From Chryseobacterium lathyri (lineage in GTDB: Bacteria; Bacteroidota; Bacteroidia; Flavobacteriales; Weeksellaceae), in assembly GCF_030812195.1 (NCBI RefSeq), contig NZ_JAUSSF010000001.1, positions 434,001-498,000 of the forward strand: 64,000 bases of DNA, in the 5' to 3' direction. The notes under the pieces were generated by a model. It did not search any database and was not told the origin of the DNA. It saw only the letters and a list, made by a program, of their open reading frames with translations. Within the stretch, counting starts at the first letter, position 1; each line of letters opens with the position of its first letter. Positions 52,288-61,074 of this stretch are shown here, one piece after another. The position numbers were made by a program, and so were the translations under genes.

Positions 52288-53667
52288 ATGCAAGAGACAT
52301 TAAATTACATTAACGAAAACAAACAGCGTTTCGTAGATGAATTATTTGAGTTATTGAGAATTCCTTCTATTTCTGCAGATCCGGCTTATAAAAATGATGT
52401 ATTGAAATGTGCGGATGTTGTTGCAGAATATCTTAAAAATGCAGGAGCTGACAATGTAGAAGTATGCAAAACCAACGGATATCCTATTGTTTTTGGAGAA
52501 AAACTTTTAGATAAAAACCTGCCAACAGTATTGGTATACGGACATTATGATGTTCAGCCGGCAGATCCATTAGAGCTTTGGACAAAACCACCTTTCGAAC
52601 CCTATATTGAAAAAACAGAACTTCATCCTGAGGGAGCCATCTTTGCAAGAGGTTCAGCGGATGATAAAGGACAGTTTTTTATGCATGTGAAGGCTTTTGA
52701 AGCTATGATGAAAACCAATACCCTTCCTTGTAATGTAAAATTTATCTTAGAAGGTGAAGAAGAGGTAGGATCTGTAAGCTTAGGGGATTTCGTCAATCAA
52801 AATAAAGAAAAACTGGCTTGCGACTGCATCCTGATCTCCGATACCCATATTTATAGCAATGAACAGCCTACTGTAACGACAGGTTTAAGAGGCCTAAGCT
52901 ATGTGGAAGTTGAAATAGAAGGACCGAACAGAGACCTTCATTCAGGACTTTACGGAGGAGCGGTCCCGAACCCGATTCATGTGCTTTCCAGAATGATTGC
53001 TAAACTGATCGATGAAGATGGGCATATTACCATCGACGGATTCTACGACAATGTAGAAACTGTATCAGATGCTGAAAGAGCAGATATGAACAAACTGAAG
53101 GATAACCCAGAAGAATTCAAAAAATCCATCGGACTGAATGGAGTGGAAGGTGAAAAAAGTTATACAACGCTTGAAAGAACCTCTATCCGTCCTACTTTGG
53201 ACTGTAACGGTATTTGGGGAGGATATACAGGAGAAGGGGCTAAAACAGTAATTCCTTCCAAAGCTTCTGCTAAAATCTCAATGCGTCTGGTTCCTTATCA
53301 GACTCCTGAAGAGATCACGGAAAAATTCACAAAATATTTTGAAAAAATTGCTCCTGAGAACGTTAAAGTAAAAGTAACGCCTCACCACGGAGGAATGCCT
53401 TATGTTTTACCAAGCGATACCAAAGAGTTCTTAGCGGCTAAACAGGCTATGGAGACTGCATTTGGTAAAGAAGTTCTTCCGTACAGAAGTGGAGGCAGTA
53501 TTCCGATCACGGCAATGTTTGAAAAAGTATTGGGGGCTAAGTCTGTGTTAATGGGCTTTGGACTGGATTCAGATGCAATTCACTCACCAAATGAGCATTA
53601 CGGACTGTTTAATTTCTATAAAGGAATTGAAAGTATTCCGTTGTTCTTCGAGAATTATTCAAAATAA
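52288..53667 (+). CDS. M20 dipeptidase (CNDP-like)
   Basis: 459 residues. Metal-binding YGHYDVQPADPLELW (His86, Asp88), GSADDKGQFF, and LEGEEEVGS with the catalytic and metal Glu. The dimerisation lid domain with RDLHSGLYGGAVPNP and the late GFGLDSDAIHSPNEHY also match. It hydrolyses dipeptides in the cytosol with two metal ions. Single-gene unit with a terminator. Confidence 0.93.
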   Translation: MQETLNYINENKQRFVDELFELLRIPSISADPAYKNDVLKCADVVAEYLKNAGADNVEVCKTNGYPIVFGEKLLDKNLPTVLVYGHYDVQPADPLELWTKPPFEPYIEKTELHPEGAIFARGSADDKGQFFMHVKAFEAMMKTNTLPCNVKFILEGEEEVGSVSLGDFVNQNKEKLACDCILISDTHIYSNEQPTVTTGLRGLSYVEVEIEGPNRDLHSGLYGGAVPNPIHVLSRMIAKLIDEDGHITIDGFYDNVETVSDAERADMNKLKDNPEEFKKSIGLNGVEGEKSYTTLERTSIRPTLDCNGIWGGYTGEGAKTVIPSKASAKISMRLVPYQTPEEITEKFTKYFEKIAPENVKVKVTPHHGGMPYVLPSDTKEFLAAKQAMETAFGKEVLPYRSGGSIPITAMFEKVLGAKSVLMGFGLDSDAIHSPNEHYGLFNFYKGIESIPLFFENYSK

Positions 53668-53691
53668 TTAAATATTTTATAATCATATTCA

Positions 53692-53729
53692 GTAAAGCGT
53701 TCCAAAATCGGAGCGCTTTACGTTTTTTT
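53692..53729 (+). terminator. Terminator after the M20 dipeptidase
   Basis: GTAAAGCGTTCC pairs with GGAGCGCTTTAC (53692-53721, one wobble), followed by a T run. Confidence 0.9.
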
Positions 53730-53806
53730 ATGGTAATATCCCTACCAAATGGTATTTTTTTAGTTAATCTATGTGATTATTTTTAGTTCAACCTAAAATA
53801 ATTACT

Positions 53807-54724
53807 ATGAAAAAAAACTACTCCGTCGCATTCTGCTTGTTTTCAGTGTTTTCCTTTGCACAGCAAATGATTTCTTTTGAAAATTCAGATGGGTTCTATA
53901 CCGGAAATATTCATGGACAGGGAACCTGGATCAGCACGCCAACCGGTGATGTGCCTCCCAACGTGCTCAATCAGGTCATTTCTACAGATAATGCATCAAA
54001 TGGAATTAATGCTTTGAAAATTGTTAAAGAAAATACATACGGAACCCAGTCCATTCCCATCATCGGAGCATTTGATAATCTTCCTATATTACTTCCTCAT
54101 ACGGGTTTTACTGTTTCCTTTGATATCAATATGTCCCAGCTTAACGGATCCATCTTTAGCTTTCAAGGGGTGAGCAGTGCTGATGAAAAATACATTTTCA
54201 GACTTGATTTTGACAATACCGGAGCAGTTAAAATCCTGAAAATGCTTTCGGGCACACCTGTAATGGAATCTGCTTCGGGAACATGGCAGCCGAATATATG
54301 GTATCAGATCACGGTTATCGGTACTCCCACAGATATTAAATATTTCCTGAACGGAACTTTGATCTGCACAGGGATTGCAGCAGAACCTATAGATATAAAC
54401 CAGTTGCGATTCGTACACGACAATGCGGATGGGACAGCTCATATTGATAATCTTAAAGTGTACAGTGAGGCTCTTTTATCTGTGGCAAACAACAGTATAA
54501 ATAAAAAAGCAGTTCAGGTATACCCTAATCCTGCGTCAGATTTCATTAAGATCAATTCTTCCGGTACAATAAATGGTATCGAAATCTATGATATGGTAGG
54601 GAAGAAAATTGAATTCAGGTCGGAAAACGATAGAATAGATGTAAGTAATCTGTCTGCCGGCACTTATTTAATCAATATTAAAACTGAAAACGGTAATTTT
54701 TCTGAGAAATTCATCAAAAAATAA
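53807..54724 (+). CDS. Secreted lectin-like protein with T9SS sorting tail
   Basis: 305 residues. A signal peptide (to about 18, FAQ) is followed by a beta-sandwich that looks like a LamG/concanavalin-type domain (about 25-215: GFTVSFDINMSQLNG, WYQITVIGTPTDIKYFLNG). The C-terminal sorting domain (QVYPNPASDFIKIN...DVSNLSAGTYLINI...EKFIKK) targets it to the type IX system. No catalytic motif. Probably a surface or secreted binding protein. Confidence 0.82.
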   Translation: MKKNYSVAFCLFSVFSFAQQMISFENSDGFYTGNIHGQGTWISTPTGDVPPNVLNQVISTDNASNGINALKIVKENTYGTQSIPIIGAFDNLPILLPHTGFTVSFDINMSQLNGSIFSFQGVSSADEKYIFRLDFDNTGAVKILKMLSGTPVMESASGTWQPNIWYQITVIGTPTDIKYFLNGTLICTGIAAEPIDINQLRFVHDNADGTAHIDNLKVYSEALLSVANNSINKKAVQVYPNPASDFIKINSSGTINGIEIYDMVGKKIEFRSENDRIDVSNLSAGTYLINIKTENGNFSEKFIKK

Positions 54725-54748
54725 TACCTGATAAATCTTAGTCCAGAT

Positions 54749-54773
54749 AAAACGCTCCAATTGGAGCGTTTTT
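54749..54773 (+). terminator. Terminator after the T9SS cargo gene
   Basis: AAAACGCTCCAATTGGAGCGTTTT is a perfect palindrome followed by Ts. Confidence 0.88.
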
Positions 54774-54803
54774 GTTATTTTAGAGAATTAAAAATTAATA
54801 AAT

Positions 54804-55508
54804 ATGTCAGAAAATAAAGTAGCTTATATAACCGGAGGAACTAAAGGAATAGGTTTCGGAATAGCGAAAATATTGCTGGAAAACAGTATTTCAGTAGCAT
54901 TTTCAGGACGTAAAAGAGACGATGTTGAGAAAGCTGAAGAAGATCTTAAAAAATATTCAAAAAATGTTTTAGGTATTGTTTCAGATGTAAGAAGCCTTGA
55001 AAGTGAAAAAGAAGCTGTAAAATACATTATTGAAACGTTCGGAAGACTGGATTTTGTAATTGCGAATGCAGGATTGGGAATATTCAAACCTGTAGATGAA
55101 CTGACTGCTGAAGAGTGGAATGATATGATAGAGACCAATCTGACAGGTGTTTTCTATACATTAAAAGCTTCTGTAGAAGAACTAAAAAAGACAGAAGGAT
55201 ATTACATCACAGTATCGAGTCTGGCAGGCGCCAACTTCTTTGAAAACGGAACAGGCTACAATGCTTCTAAATTTGGAGTCGTAGGATTCACTCAGGCAGC
55301 AATGATTGATCTGAGAAAATATAACATCAAATCTACGGTCATTATGCCGGGATCGGTAGCTACAAATTTTAACGGAAATGTTCCTTCAGAAAAAGACAGC
55401 TGGAAGATCCAGCCCGAAGATATGGGAAATCTCGTCCTCGATATTTTAAAGATGAACCCACGGGTTTTGCCCAGCAAAATAGAGTTTAGGGCAACAAAAC
55501 CAGCCTAA
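54804..55508 (+). CDS. Short-chain dehydrogenase/reductase
   Basis: 234 residues. Cofactor motif GGTKGIGFG (11-19), NAGLG, catalytic Ser138/139 in TVSSLAG, and Tyr152-xxx-Lys156 in GYNASKFG. The family oxidises or reduces alcohols and ketones with NAD(P). Resembles 3-oxoacyl-ACP reductase-type SDRs, but the substrate is not evident. Not obviously in an operon with etfB, which starts 152 nt downstream. Confidence 0.9.
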   Translation: MSENKVAYITGGTKGIGFGIAKILLENSISVAFSGRKRDDVEKAEEDLKKYSKNVLGIVSDVRSLESEKEAVKYIIETFGRLDFVIANAGLGIFKPVDELTAEEWNDMIETNLTGVFYTLKASVEELKKTEGYYITVSSLAGANFFENGTGYNASKFGVVGFTQAAMIDLRKYNIKSTVIMPGSVATNFNGNVPSEKDSWKIQPEDMGNLVLDILKMNPRVLPSKIEFRATKPA

Positions 55509-55660
55509 TAAATGCATTTAATGTATTGAATAGTAAAAAAATAAGTATTATGCATGCATAATATATTTTTTAATTATATTAGCAACGTAAAATATAACAA
55601 AATCTCAGCATAAAACACTCAGGTTTTTATGCACAAAAGGGAAAAAATAAAATAGTACAC

Positions 55661-56407
55661 ATGAAAATATTAGTTTGTATCAGTAGTGTTCCGGATACTA
55701 CTTCCAAGATTAACTTTACGGCAGATAAATCTGCTTTCGACAAAAATGGAATTCAGTGGGTAATCAATCCTTTAGATGAATTTGCGTTGACAAAAGCAGT
55801 TAAACTTCAGGAATCTCAGGGTGCAACTGTAACAGTGATCAACGTGGGAGATGCTGCTACAGAACCAGTGATCAGAAAAGCATTAGCTATTGGTGCCAAT
55901 GATGCGGTGAGAGTAAACCTTGATCCTAAAGACAGCTTTTCTACAGCAAAAGAAATTGCTGCTGTAGCTCAAAACGGAGGATATGACCTTATCCTTTGCG
56001 GAAAAGAATCTATCGATTACAATGGAGGTTCAGTACCAGGAATGGTCGCTCAGTTGTTAAATCAGCCTTTCGTAAATGCATCTGTAGGTTTAGACGTAAA
56101 CGGAAACGAAGCTACTGCTGTAAGAGAAATTGAAGGCGGAAAAGAAACTATATCAGTAAAATTACCTGCCGTAATCGCAGGACAAAAAGGATTGGTAGAC
56201 GAAAAAGATCTTATCATTCCAAATATGAGAGGGATCATGTCTGCAAGAACGAAGCCTTTACAGGTGGTAGAGCCTGCTTCTTCTGAGGTAAAAGTTCAGG
56301 GAGTAACTTATGACAGCGTACCGCCGAGAGCTGCTGTGAAAATGGTATCTCCTGACAATTTGGATGAATTGGTAAGATTACTTCACGAAGAAGCTAAAGT
56401 AATCTAA
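55661..56407 (+). CDS. etfB: Electron transfer flavoprotein beta subunit
   Basis: 248 residues. MKILVCISSVPDT at the start, INPLDEFALTKAVKLQE, and LILCGKESIDYNGGSVPGMVAQLL are characteristic. It holds AMP and half of the FAD site and accepts electrons from acyl-CoA dehydrogenases. etfA follows after 101 nt. Confidence 0.96.
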   Translation: MKILVCISSVPDTTSKINFTADKSAFDKNGIQWVINPLDEFALTKAVKLQESQGATVTVINVGDAATEPVIRKALAIGANDAVRVNLDPKDSFSTAKEIAAVAQNGGYDLILCGKESIDYNGGSVPGMVAQLLNQPFVNASVGLDVNGNEATAVREIEGGKETISVKLPAVIAGQKGLVDEKDLIIPNMRGIMSARTKPLQVVEPASSEVKVQGVTYDSVPPRAAVKMVSPDNLDELVRLLHEEAKVI

Positions 56408-56508
56408 ACATTTAAAAGAGAGAAGCTGAAACAGGGACCTATGTTGAGCCCTGATCTGATTTCCAATCTTTTAATTCTTAAATTTTTTAATCTTTAAATT
56501 TAAAAAAA

Positions 56509-57456
56509 ATGGCAGTATTCGTATACGCAGAAAATATAAATGGAGTTTACAAAAAAGCAGCTTTTGAAGCAGTTTCTTATGCTAAAGCAGTTGCAGACCA
56601 AGCGGGAGATACCGTTACGGCAATCTCTGTAAACCCTACAGATTCTTCAGATGTATTGTATAAATATGGAGCATCAAGCGTTATCAATGTAAAAGACGAA
56701 GGTCTTAAAAGCTTTTCAGCAAAAGCATTCGCTCAGGCTGTAAGTGAAGTGGCAGACGGAAACACTATTGTTTTTCCTCATACTACAGACGCTTCTTCTA
56801 TTGCTCCTATGCTTGCAGTAATGAAGAACTATTCTTTAATTACCAACGTACTGGAAGCTCCTGAAAGTCTTTCTCCGTTTCAGGTGAAAAGAAAAGCTTT
56901 CTCAGGAAAAGGCTTTATGCATGCAAAAGCTGAAGGAAATGGTGTGATCATCACAGTTTCTCAAAATGCTTTCGGTGTAAAAGAAAGTTCAGTTTCAGGT
57001 TCAGAAGAAGTTAAAAATCTTTCAGTAGCCAACGAAGATACTAAAGTAATCTCTCACGAGCAGAGTTCAGGGAAATTAGACCTTAAGGAAGCAGAAGTAG
57101 TAGTTTCTGCAGGAAGAGGGATGAAAGGTCCTGAAAACTGGGGTATGATCGAAGATCTTGCTAATGTTCTTGGGGCTGCTACAGCGTGTTCCAAGCCGGT
57201 TTCTGATATCGGATGGAGACCTCACACAGAACACGTAGGACAAACGGGTAAAGCAATTTCACCTAATCTTTATATTGCAGTAGGTATTTCCGGAGCTATC
57301 CAGCATTTAGCTGGGGTAAACTCTTCTAAAACCATCGTAGTCATTAATAATGATGCGGAAGCACCATTCTTTAAGTCTGCGGATTATGGAGTAGTAGGAG
57401 ATGCATTCCAGATCATTCCTGCATTAACTGAGAAAATTAAAGCAATAAAAGGATAG
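56509..57456 (+). CDS. etfA: Electron transfer flavoprotein alpha subunit
   Basis: 315 residues. The C-terminal FAD-binding block is clear: [20 protein letters not shown]-like [45 protein letters not shown], and [11 protein letters not shown]. With EtfB it passes electrons from beta-oxidation to the quinone pool. The gap before it carries an AT-rich run of TTTAAT-like units. Confidence 0.97.
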   Translation: MAVFVYAENINGVYKKAAFEAVSYAKAVADQAGDTVTAISVNPTDSSDVLYKYGASSVINVKDEGLKSFSAKAFAQAVSEVADGNTIVFPHTTDASSIAPMLAVMKNYSLITNVLEAPESLSPFQVKRKAFSGKGFMHAKAEGNGVIITVSQNAFGVKESSVSGSEEVKNLSVANEDTKVISHEQSSGKLDLKEAEVVVSAGRGMKGPENWGMIEDLANVLGAATACSKPVSDIGWRPHTEHVGQTGKAISPNLYIAVGISGAIQHLAGVNSSKTIVVINNDAEAPFFKSADYGVVGDAFQIIPALTEKIKAIKG

Positions 57457-57560
57457 AATAGTGAATGGCTAATAGTCAATTAGCTACGCCTGTCAATTTT
57501 TCAGATAAATTAATTCACTTGCGAAGCAAAATTCACTATTGACTTTTGACACTTATCAAC
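57457..57560. repeat. Intergenic repeat, copy B
   Basis: AGTGAAT, GGCTAAT, AGTCAAT in sevens, then TAGCTACGCC, and at the far side TTCACTTGCGAAGCAAAATTC with ATTGACTTTTGAC. It matches copy A at 48641-48740 in several blocks and can form an imperfect hairpin. Confidence 0.6.
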
Positions 57561-57568
57561 AATACAAT

Positions 57569-57599
57569 AAAAGCTCGGCTTCCGGGCTTTTATTTTTGT
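57569..57599 (+). terminator. Terminator before the bifunctional nuclease gene
   Basis: AAAAGCTCGG (57569-57578) pairs with CCGGGCTTTT (57582-57591, one wobble), followed by a T run. Confidence 0.85.
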
Positions 57600-57631
57600 C
57601 TAAAAGTGAAACCTACAATAAAAAATTAATT

Positions 57632-57639
57632 TATATTTG
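57632..57639 (+). promoter_or_regulatory. -7 box immediately before the bifunctional nuclease start
   Basis: TATATTTG, exact consensus, ends 5 nt before the ATG at 57645, the second case in this window predicting a leaderless or nearly leaderless mRNA. No TTG at the right distance. Confidence 0.5.
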
Positions 57640-57644
57640 TAGCT

Positions 57645-58244
57645 ATGGATTATAAACAGCTAATTATTCGCGGAATATCGTACAGCCAGACACAATCGGG
57701 GGCTTACGCTTTGTTATTGGAACATGAAGAAACACATATAAAATTACCTGTTGTTATAGGAAATTTCGAGGCTCAGTCTATTTCGCTGGGACTGGAAAAA
57801 GACATCCATCCGCCCCGTCCGCTTACCCATGATTTATTTACAAAATTTATAGTTTCTGCCCATTATGAATTGGTTTCAGTGATTATTTACCAGATCGTAG
57901 ACGGCGTATTTTTTTCTAATATCAATTTCAAAAATAAAGCTAATAATGAAGAGCTGATCCTTGATGCACGAACTTCTGATGCAGTAGCAATGGCTGTAAG
58001 ATTCGACGCTCCCATTTTTACTACCCAGCAAGTCCTTAATGAAGCCGGAATTCTTCTTGAGCTCGAAGATGTTTCAAAAGAAGAACAGCCGTTCTCCGAA
58101 ACCGAGCAGTCTGAAGATAATTTAAAAGCCGTATCTATGGAAGAGCTTCAAAAATTACTTGATGAAGCTGTAAAAGAAGAAGACTTTGATACTGCTCTTG
58201 AAATTCAGGAAGAAATTAAAAGGAGGAAAAAGAAAATTGATTAA
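57645..58244 (+). CDS. Bifunctional nuclease domain protein with UVR motif
   Basis: 199 residues. DUF151 domain at about 1-140 (GISYSQTQSGAYALLLEHEE, LPVVIGNFEAQSI, LDARTSDAVAMAVRFDAPIF). The C-terminus carries a UVR-like helix pair (MEELQKLLDEAVKEEDFDTALEIQEEI). Relatives are linked to nucleic acid cleavage. The nucleoside permease starts 22 nt later. Confidence 0.87.
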   Translation: MDYKQLIIRGISYSQTQSGAYALLLEHEETHIKLPVVIGNFEAQSISLGLEKDIHPPRPLTHDLFTKFIVSAHYELVSVIIYQIVDGVFFSNINFKNKANNEELILDARTSDAVAMAVRFDAPIFTTQQVLNEAGILLELEDVSKEEQPFSETEQSEDNLKAVSMEELQKLLDEAVKEEDFDTALEIQEEIKRRKKKID

Positions 58245-58266
58245 AAGAGACACTTTATACTAAACT

Positions 58267-59649
58267 ATGAATTTAAAATTACGACTGACCATCCTCAGCT
58301 TTCTCCAGTTTTTCGTTTGGGGAGCATGGCTGATTACGATGGCTAATTTTTGGTTCGGTACAAAACACTGGGACGGAACCCAGTTCGGAGCCGTTTTCGG
58401 AACAATGGGAATAGCTTCTATTTTTATGCCAACCATTACCGGGATTATTGCAGATCGCTGGGTAAATGCAGAACGGATCTTTTCTGTACTGCATATCCTT
58501 TATGGAGTTATCCTTTTTGTTCTGCCCCATTCCGCAGATCCTAATTCTTTCTTCTGGCTGATGCTTCTGGCGATGTGCTTTTATATGCCTACCATTGCTC
58601 TTGCAAATTCCATTTCTTACACCATCCTGAAAAATAGTAATCTGGATGTAGTGCGAGATTTTCCGCCCATCCGTGTATGGGGAACCATTGGATTTATTGT
58701 GGCCATGTGGATTACCAATCTTACAGGAAACAAAGCAACAGAAGGACAGTTTTATATTGGTGGAGCGATTGCTGTATTTCTAGGAATTTATGCCCTCACC
58801 TTACCAAAATGTCCCCCACAGAAACTGATCGATAAAAACGCTCCATTATCTGAACAATTGGGCCTTAATGCATTTAAGCTTTTCGGAAGTTATAAAATGG
58901 CATTGTTCTTTTTGTTTTCAATGCTTTTGGGAGCAGCACTTCAGCTGACTAATGCTTACGGAGATGTATTCTTAAGTGAATTTTCACATTTTCCCAAATA
59001 TGCAGACTCATTTGTAGTACAGAGATCTACGATTATTATGTCTATTTCGCAGGTTTCGGAGACCTTATTTATTCTGGCGATTCCATTCTTTCTGAGGAAA
59101 TTCGGAATTAAAAAAGTAATGTTGATGTCTATGTTGGCCTGGGTGCTTAGATTCGGATTCTTTGCTTATGGTGTTCCGGACGGATTCGGGCTCTCACTGA
59201 TCATTTTCTCATGCATCGTATACGGAATGGCATTTGATTTCTTCAATATTTCCGGTTCTCTTTTCGTAGAAACAACGACCGATAAAAAGATAAGATCATC
59301 TGCTCAGGGATTATTTATGATGATGACCAATGGTTTTGGTGCTCTCTTCGGAAGCTATATTGCAGGATGGGCTATCGATAAATTTTTCACACACAAATTT
59401 ACGAATGTTTCAGATCTATCCGCTTATCTGGATACAACAGCTGATAATCCTACTTTCCTGCAGATTCTTAAAAACAGCTTCAACTCGGCCGTAAATGCTG
59501 ACGGAACGCTTTCATCTGTAGTCATGGTAAAAGACTGGCAGAATATATGGCTTTCATTTGCAATTTATGCACTGGTTCTTGCCATTTTCTTTGCTATTTT
59601 ATTCAGGCATAAACACAATCCGGAAGAGGTTTCTTCAGTTAAACATTAA
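58267..59649 (+). CDS. Nucleoside permease (NupG-like MFS)
   Basis: 460 residues with about 12 membrane helices. LRLTILSFLQFFVWGAWLITMANFWFG and RDFPPIRVWGTIGFI resemble the NupG / xanthosine permease family, which import nucleosides with protons. A long loop lies near 390-435. It follows the nuclease gene closely, so nucleic-acid breakdown and nucleoside uptake may be coupled. Confidence 0.88.
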   Translation: MNLKLRLTILSFLQFFVWGAWLITMANFWFGTKHWDGTQFGAVFGTMGIASIFMPTITGIIADRWVNAERIFSVLHILYGVILFVLPHSADPNSFFWLMLLAMCFYMPTIALANSISYTILKNSNLDVVRDFPPIRVWGTIGFIVAMWITNLTGNKATEGQFYIGGAIAVFLGIYALTLPKCPPQKLIDKNAPLSEQLGLNAFKLFGSYKMALFFLFSMLLGAALQLTNAYGDVFLSEFSHFPKYADSFVVQRSTIIMSISQVSETLFILAIPFFLRKFGIKKVMLMSMLAWVLRFGFFAYGVPDGFGLSLIIFSCIVYGMAFDFFNISGSLFVETTTDKKIRSSAQGLFMMMTNGFGALFGSYIAGWAIDKFFTHKFTNVSDLSAYLDTTADNPTFLQILKNSFNSAVNADGTLSSVVMVKDWQNIWLSFAIYALVLAIFFAILFRHKHNPEEVSSVKH

Positions 59650-59678
59650 TTCTACCGAACTGATTATTAAAATATTAA

Positions 59679-59711
59679 ATTGCACTTTTGAGAGAAAGTG
59701 CAATTTTTTTT
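59679..59711 (+). terminator. Terminator after the nucleoside permease
   Basis: ATTGCACTTT (59679-59688) pairs with AAAGTGCAAT (59695-59704), followed by a long T run. Confidence 0.92.
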
Positions 59712-59764
59712 ATTTTCGGGCAACCTTTTACAATAAATTCCGTCTTATAGTTAGAAACCGATAC

Positions 59765-60319
59765 ATGGAGAACCTCGAAAAGAATTTTTTATTGGCTAAA
59801 AAGCAGGACCGGATGGCCCAGAAGGCTCTTTACGAGATGTTTTCGGCTAAAATGCTTGCCATATCAAATTCTTATACGAATAACCTGCATGATGCAGAAG
59901 ATATCCTGATCGGTGCGTTTATGAAATGTTTTACCAAGCTAGACGAATGTAGAGACTGGAAAAGCTTTCCGTTCTGGTTGAGAAAAATTGTGGTCAATGA
60001 TTCTATCAGTTTTGTCAGAAAGAACAGGAATATTCTTTATGCAGATATAGAAATTGCAGACGGCTATTCTGATGAAGATATAGATGAACGGCTGGAAGAA
60101 ATCAATATTGAGGAAATATTTTCAAAGATGCCGGCAGGGTATAGACTAATCTTCAATTTATACATTTTTGAAGAAAAAAAGCATCAGGAAATCGCAGAAA
60201 TGCTGAATATTTCAGAGGGAACAAGCAAAAGCCAGCTAAGTAAAGCAAAAAAATGGCTCACAGAATCTTTAAAAGCAGAAGAAAATGAAAAAAGAGATAC
60301 TGAAACAATTAAAAGCTGA
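59765..60319 (+). CDS. ECF-type RNA polymerase sigma factor
   Basis: 184 residues from the ATG at 59765; longer upstream extension would run back through the terminator. Region 2 is at about 10-75 (DAEDILIGAFMKCFTKLD), region 4 at about 115-170 with the helix-turn-helix HQEIAEMLNISEGTSKSQLSKAKKWL. It overlaps the anti-sigma-like gene by 35 nt, a common pairing that keeps the two in balance. Confidence 0.9.
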   Translation: MENLEKNFLLAKKQDRMAQKALYEMFSAKMLAISNSYTNNLHDAEDILIGAFMKCFTKLDECRDWKSFPFWLRKIVVNDSISFVRKNRNILYADIEIADGYSDEDIDERLEEINIEEIFSKMPAGYRLIFNLYIFEEKKHQEIAEMLNISEGTSKSQLSKAKKWLTESLKAEENEKRDTETIKS

Positions 60320-60998
60320 CTACGAAAAGCTTAAAATTAAGCCTTCTGCAGATCTTTGGGATAGATTAGATCAAAAGTTGGATCAGATGCCTGAAATTCC
60401 ATTAAAAAGGTCTTTTCAGTGGTGGAAGTATGCCGCTGTTGTATTGCTCTTTATTTCTGCGGGAACATTTATTTATTATAACAATTATAAAGCGAAATTT
60501 GACAGTAAACAAACAGATTATATTGTTAAAAAAACGCTTGAAAAAACAGTAAATCCCATAAATGTAGATTTGGAAGATCAAACACTTATCTCGAATGATC
60601 AGCCTGTCCGGGAAAATGCAGTAAAAATTGTAAACAACAATCTGGAAAAATTTAGTTCCGATCCTGTATTAATTACAAAAAAAGAAAGGTCGAACGAAAT
60701 TCAGGCTGCTGAACATAAAGAAGAGCAAAATATAGTTCAACCGGAAAATAATATTATTAAAAACGAGAGATCGACAAATACTATCATTCCCAATCCTCCT
60801 TTACTTGCAGAAGTTAAGAAATCAAAATCAAACTATATCAATTCTGATGAACTTCTTTTGGGCAGAGAGTTTGATAAAGCCCGGGAAAAAGCCAGTAAGG
60901 ATGAACGTAAACTGGGAGCCTTCAAATTTGATAATATTGTTCCGAATGTAGGTAATGTAACTGTTTTAGGAGTAACGGTCTATCTGGAATCCAAATAA
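60285..60998 (+). CDS. Probable anti-sigma factor, single-pass membrane protein
   Basis: 237 residues. A cytosolic N-terminus (about 1-45) with ADLWDRLDQKL, one membrane helix (KYAAVVLLFISAGTFIYY, about 48-65), and a long periplasmic part rich in Asn, Lys and Glu. It lacks a zinc-binding anti-sigma motif but overlaps the sigma gene, and the topology fits an anti-sigma factor. The C-terminal part (about 190-237) is hydrophobic-beta (VGNVTVLGVTVYLESK). Role inferred from context. Confidence 0.72.
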   Translation: MKKEILKQLKADYEKLKIKPSADLWDRLDQKLDQMPEIPLKRSFQWWKYAAVVLLFISAGTFIYYNNYKAKFDSKQTDYIVKKTLEKTVNPINVDLEDQTLISNDQPVRENAVKIVNNNLEKFSSDPVLITKKERSNEIQAAEHKEEQNIVQPENNIIKNERSTNTIIPNPPLLAEVKKSKSNYINSDELLLGREFDKAREKASKDERKLGAFKFDNIVPNVGNVTVLGVTVYLESK

Positions 60999-61074
60999 CC
61001 TGAACTTTTATAAAATCAAATACTGCCCTGAAATAGGACAGAGCTAAAATATTGTCTAAATTATAAAAATAAAT

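Noticed and set aside
59558..59764. Longer N-terminal reading of the sigma factor
   Set aside because: It overlaps the permease end and runs through a strong terminator; the ATG at 59765 starts the sigma domain.
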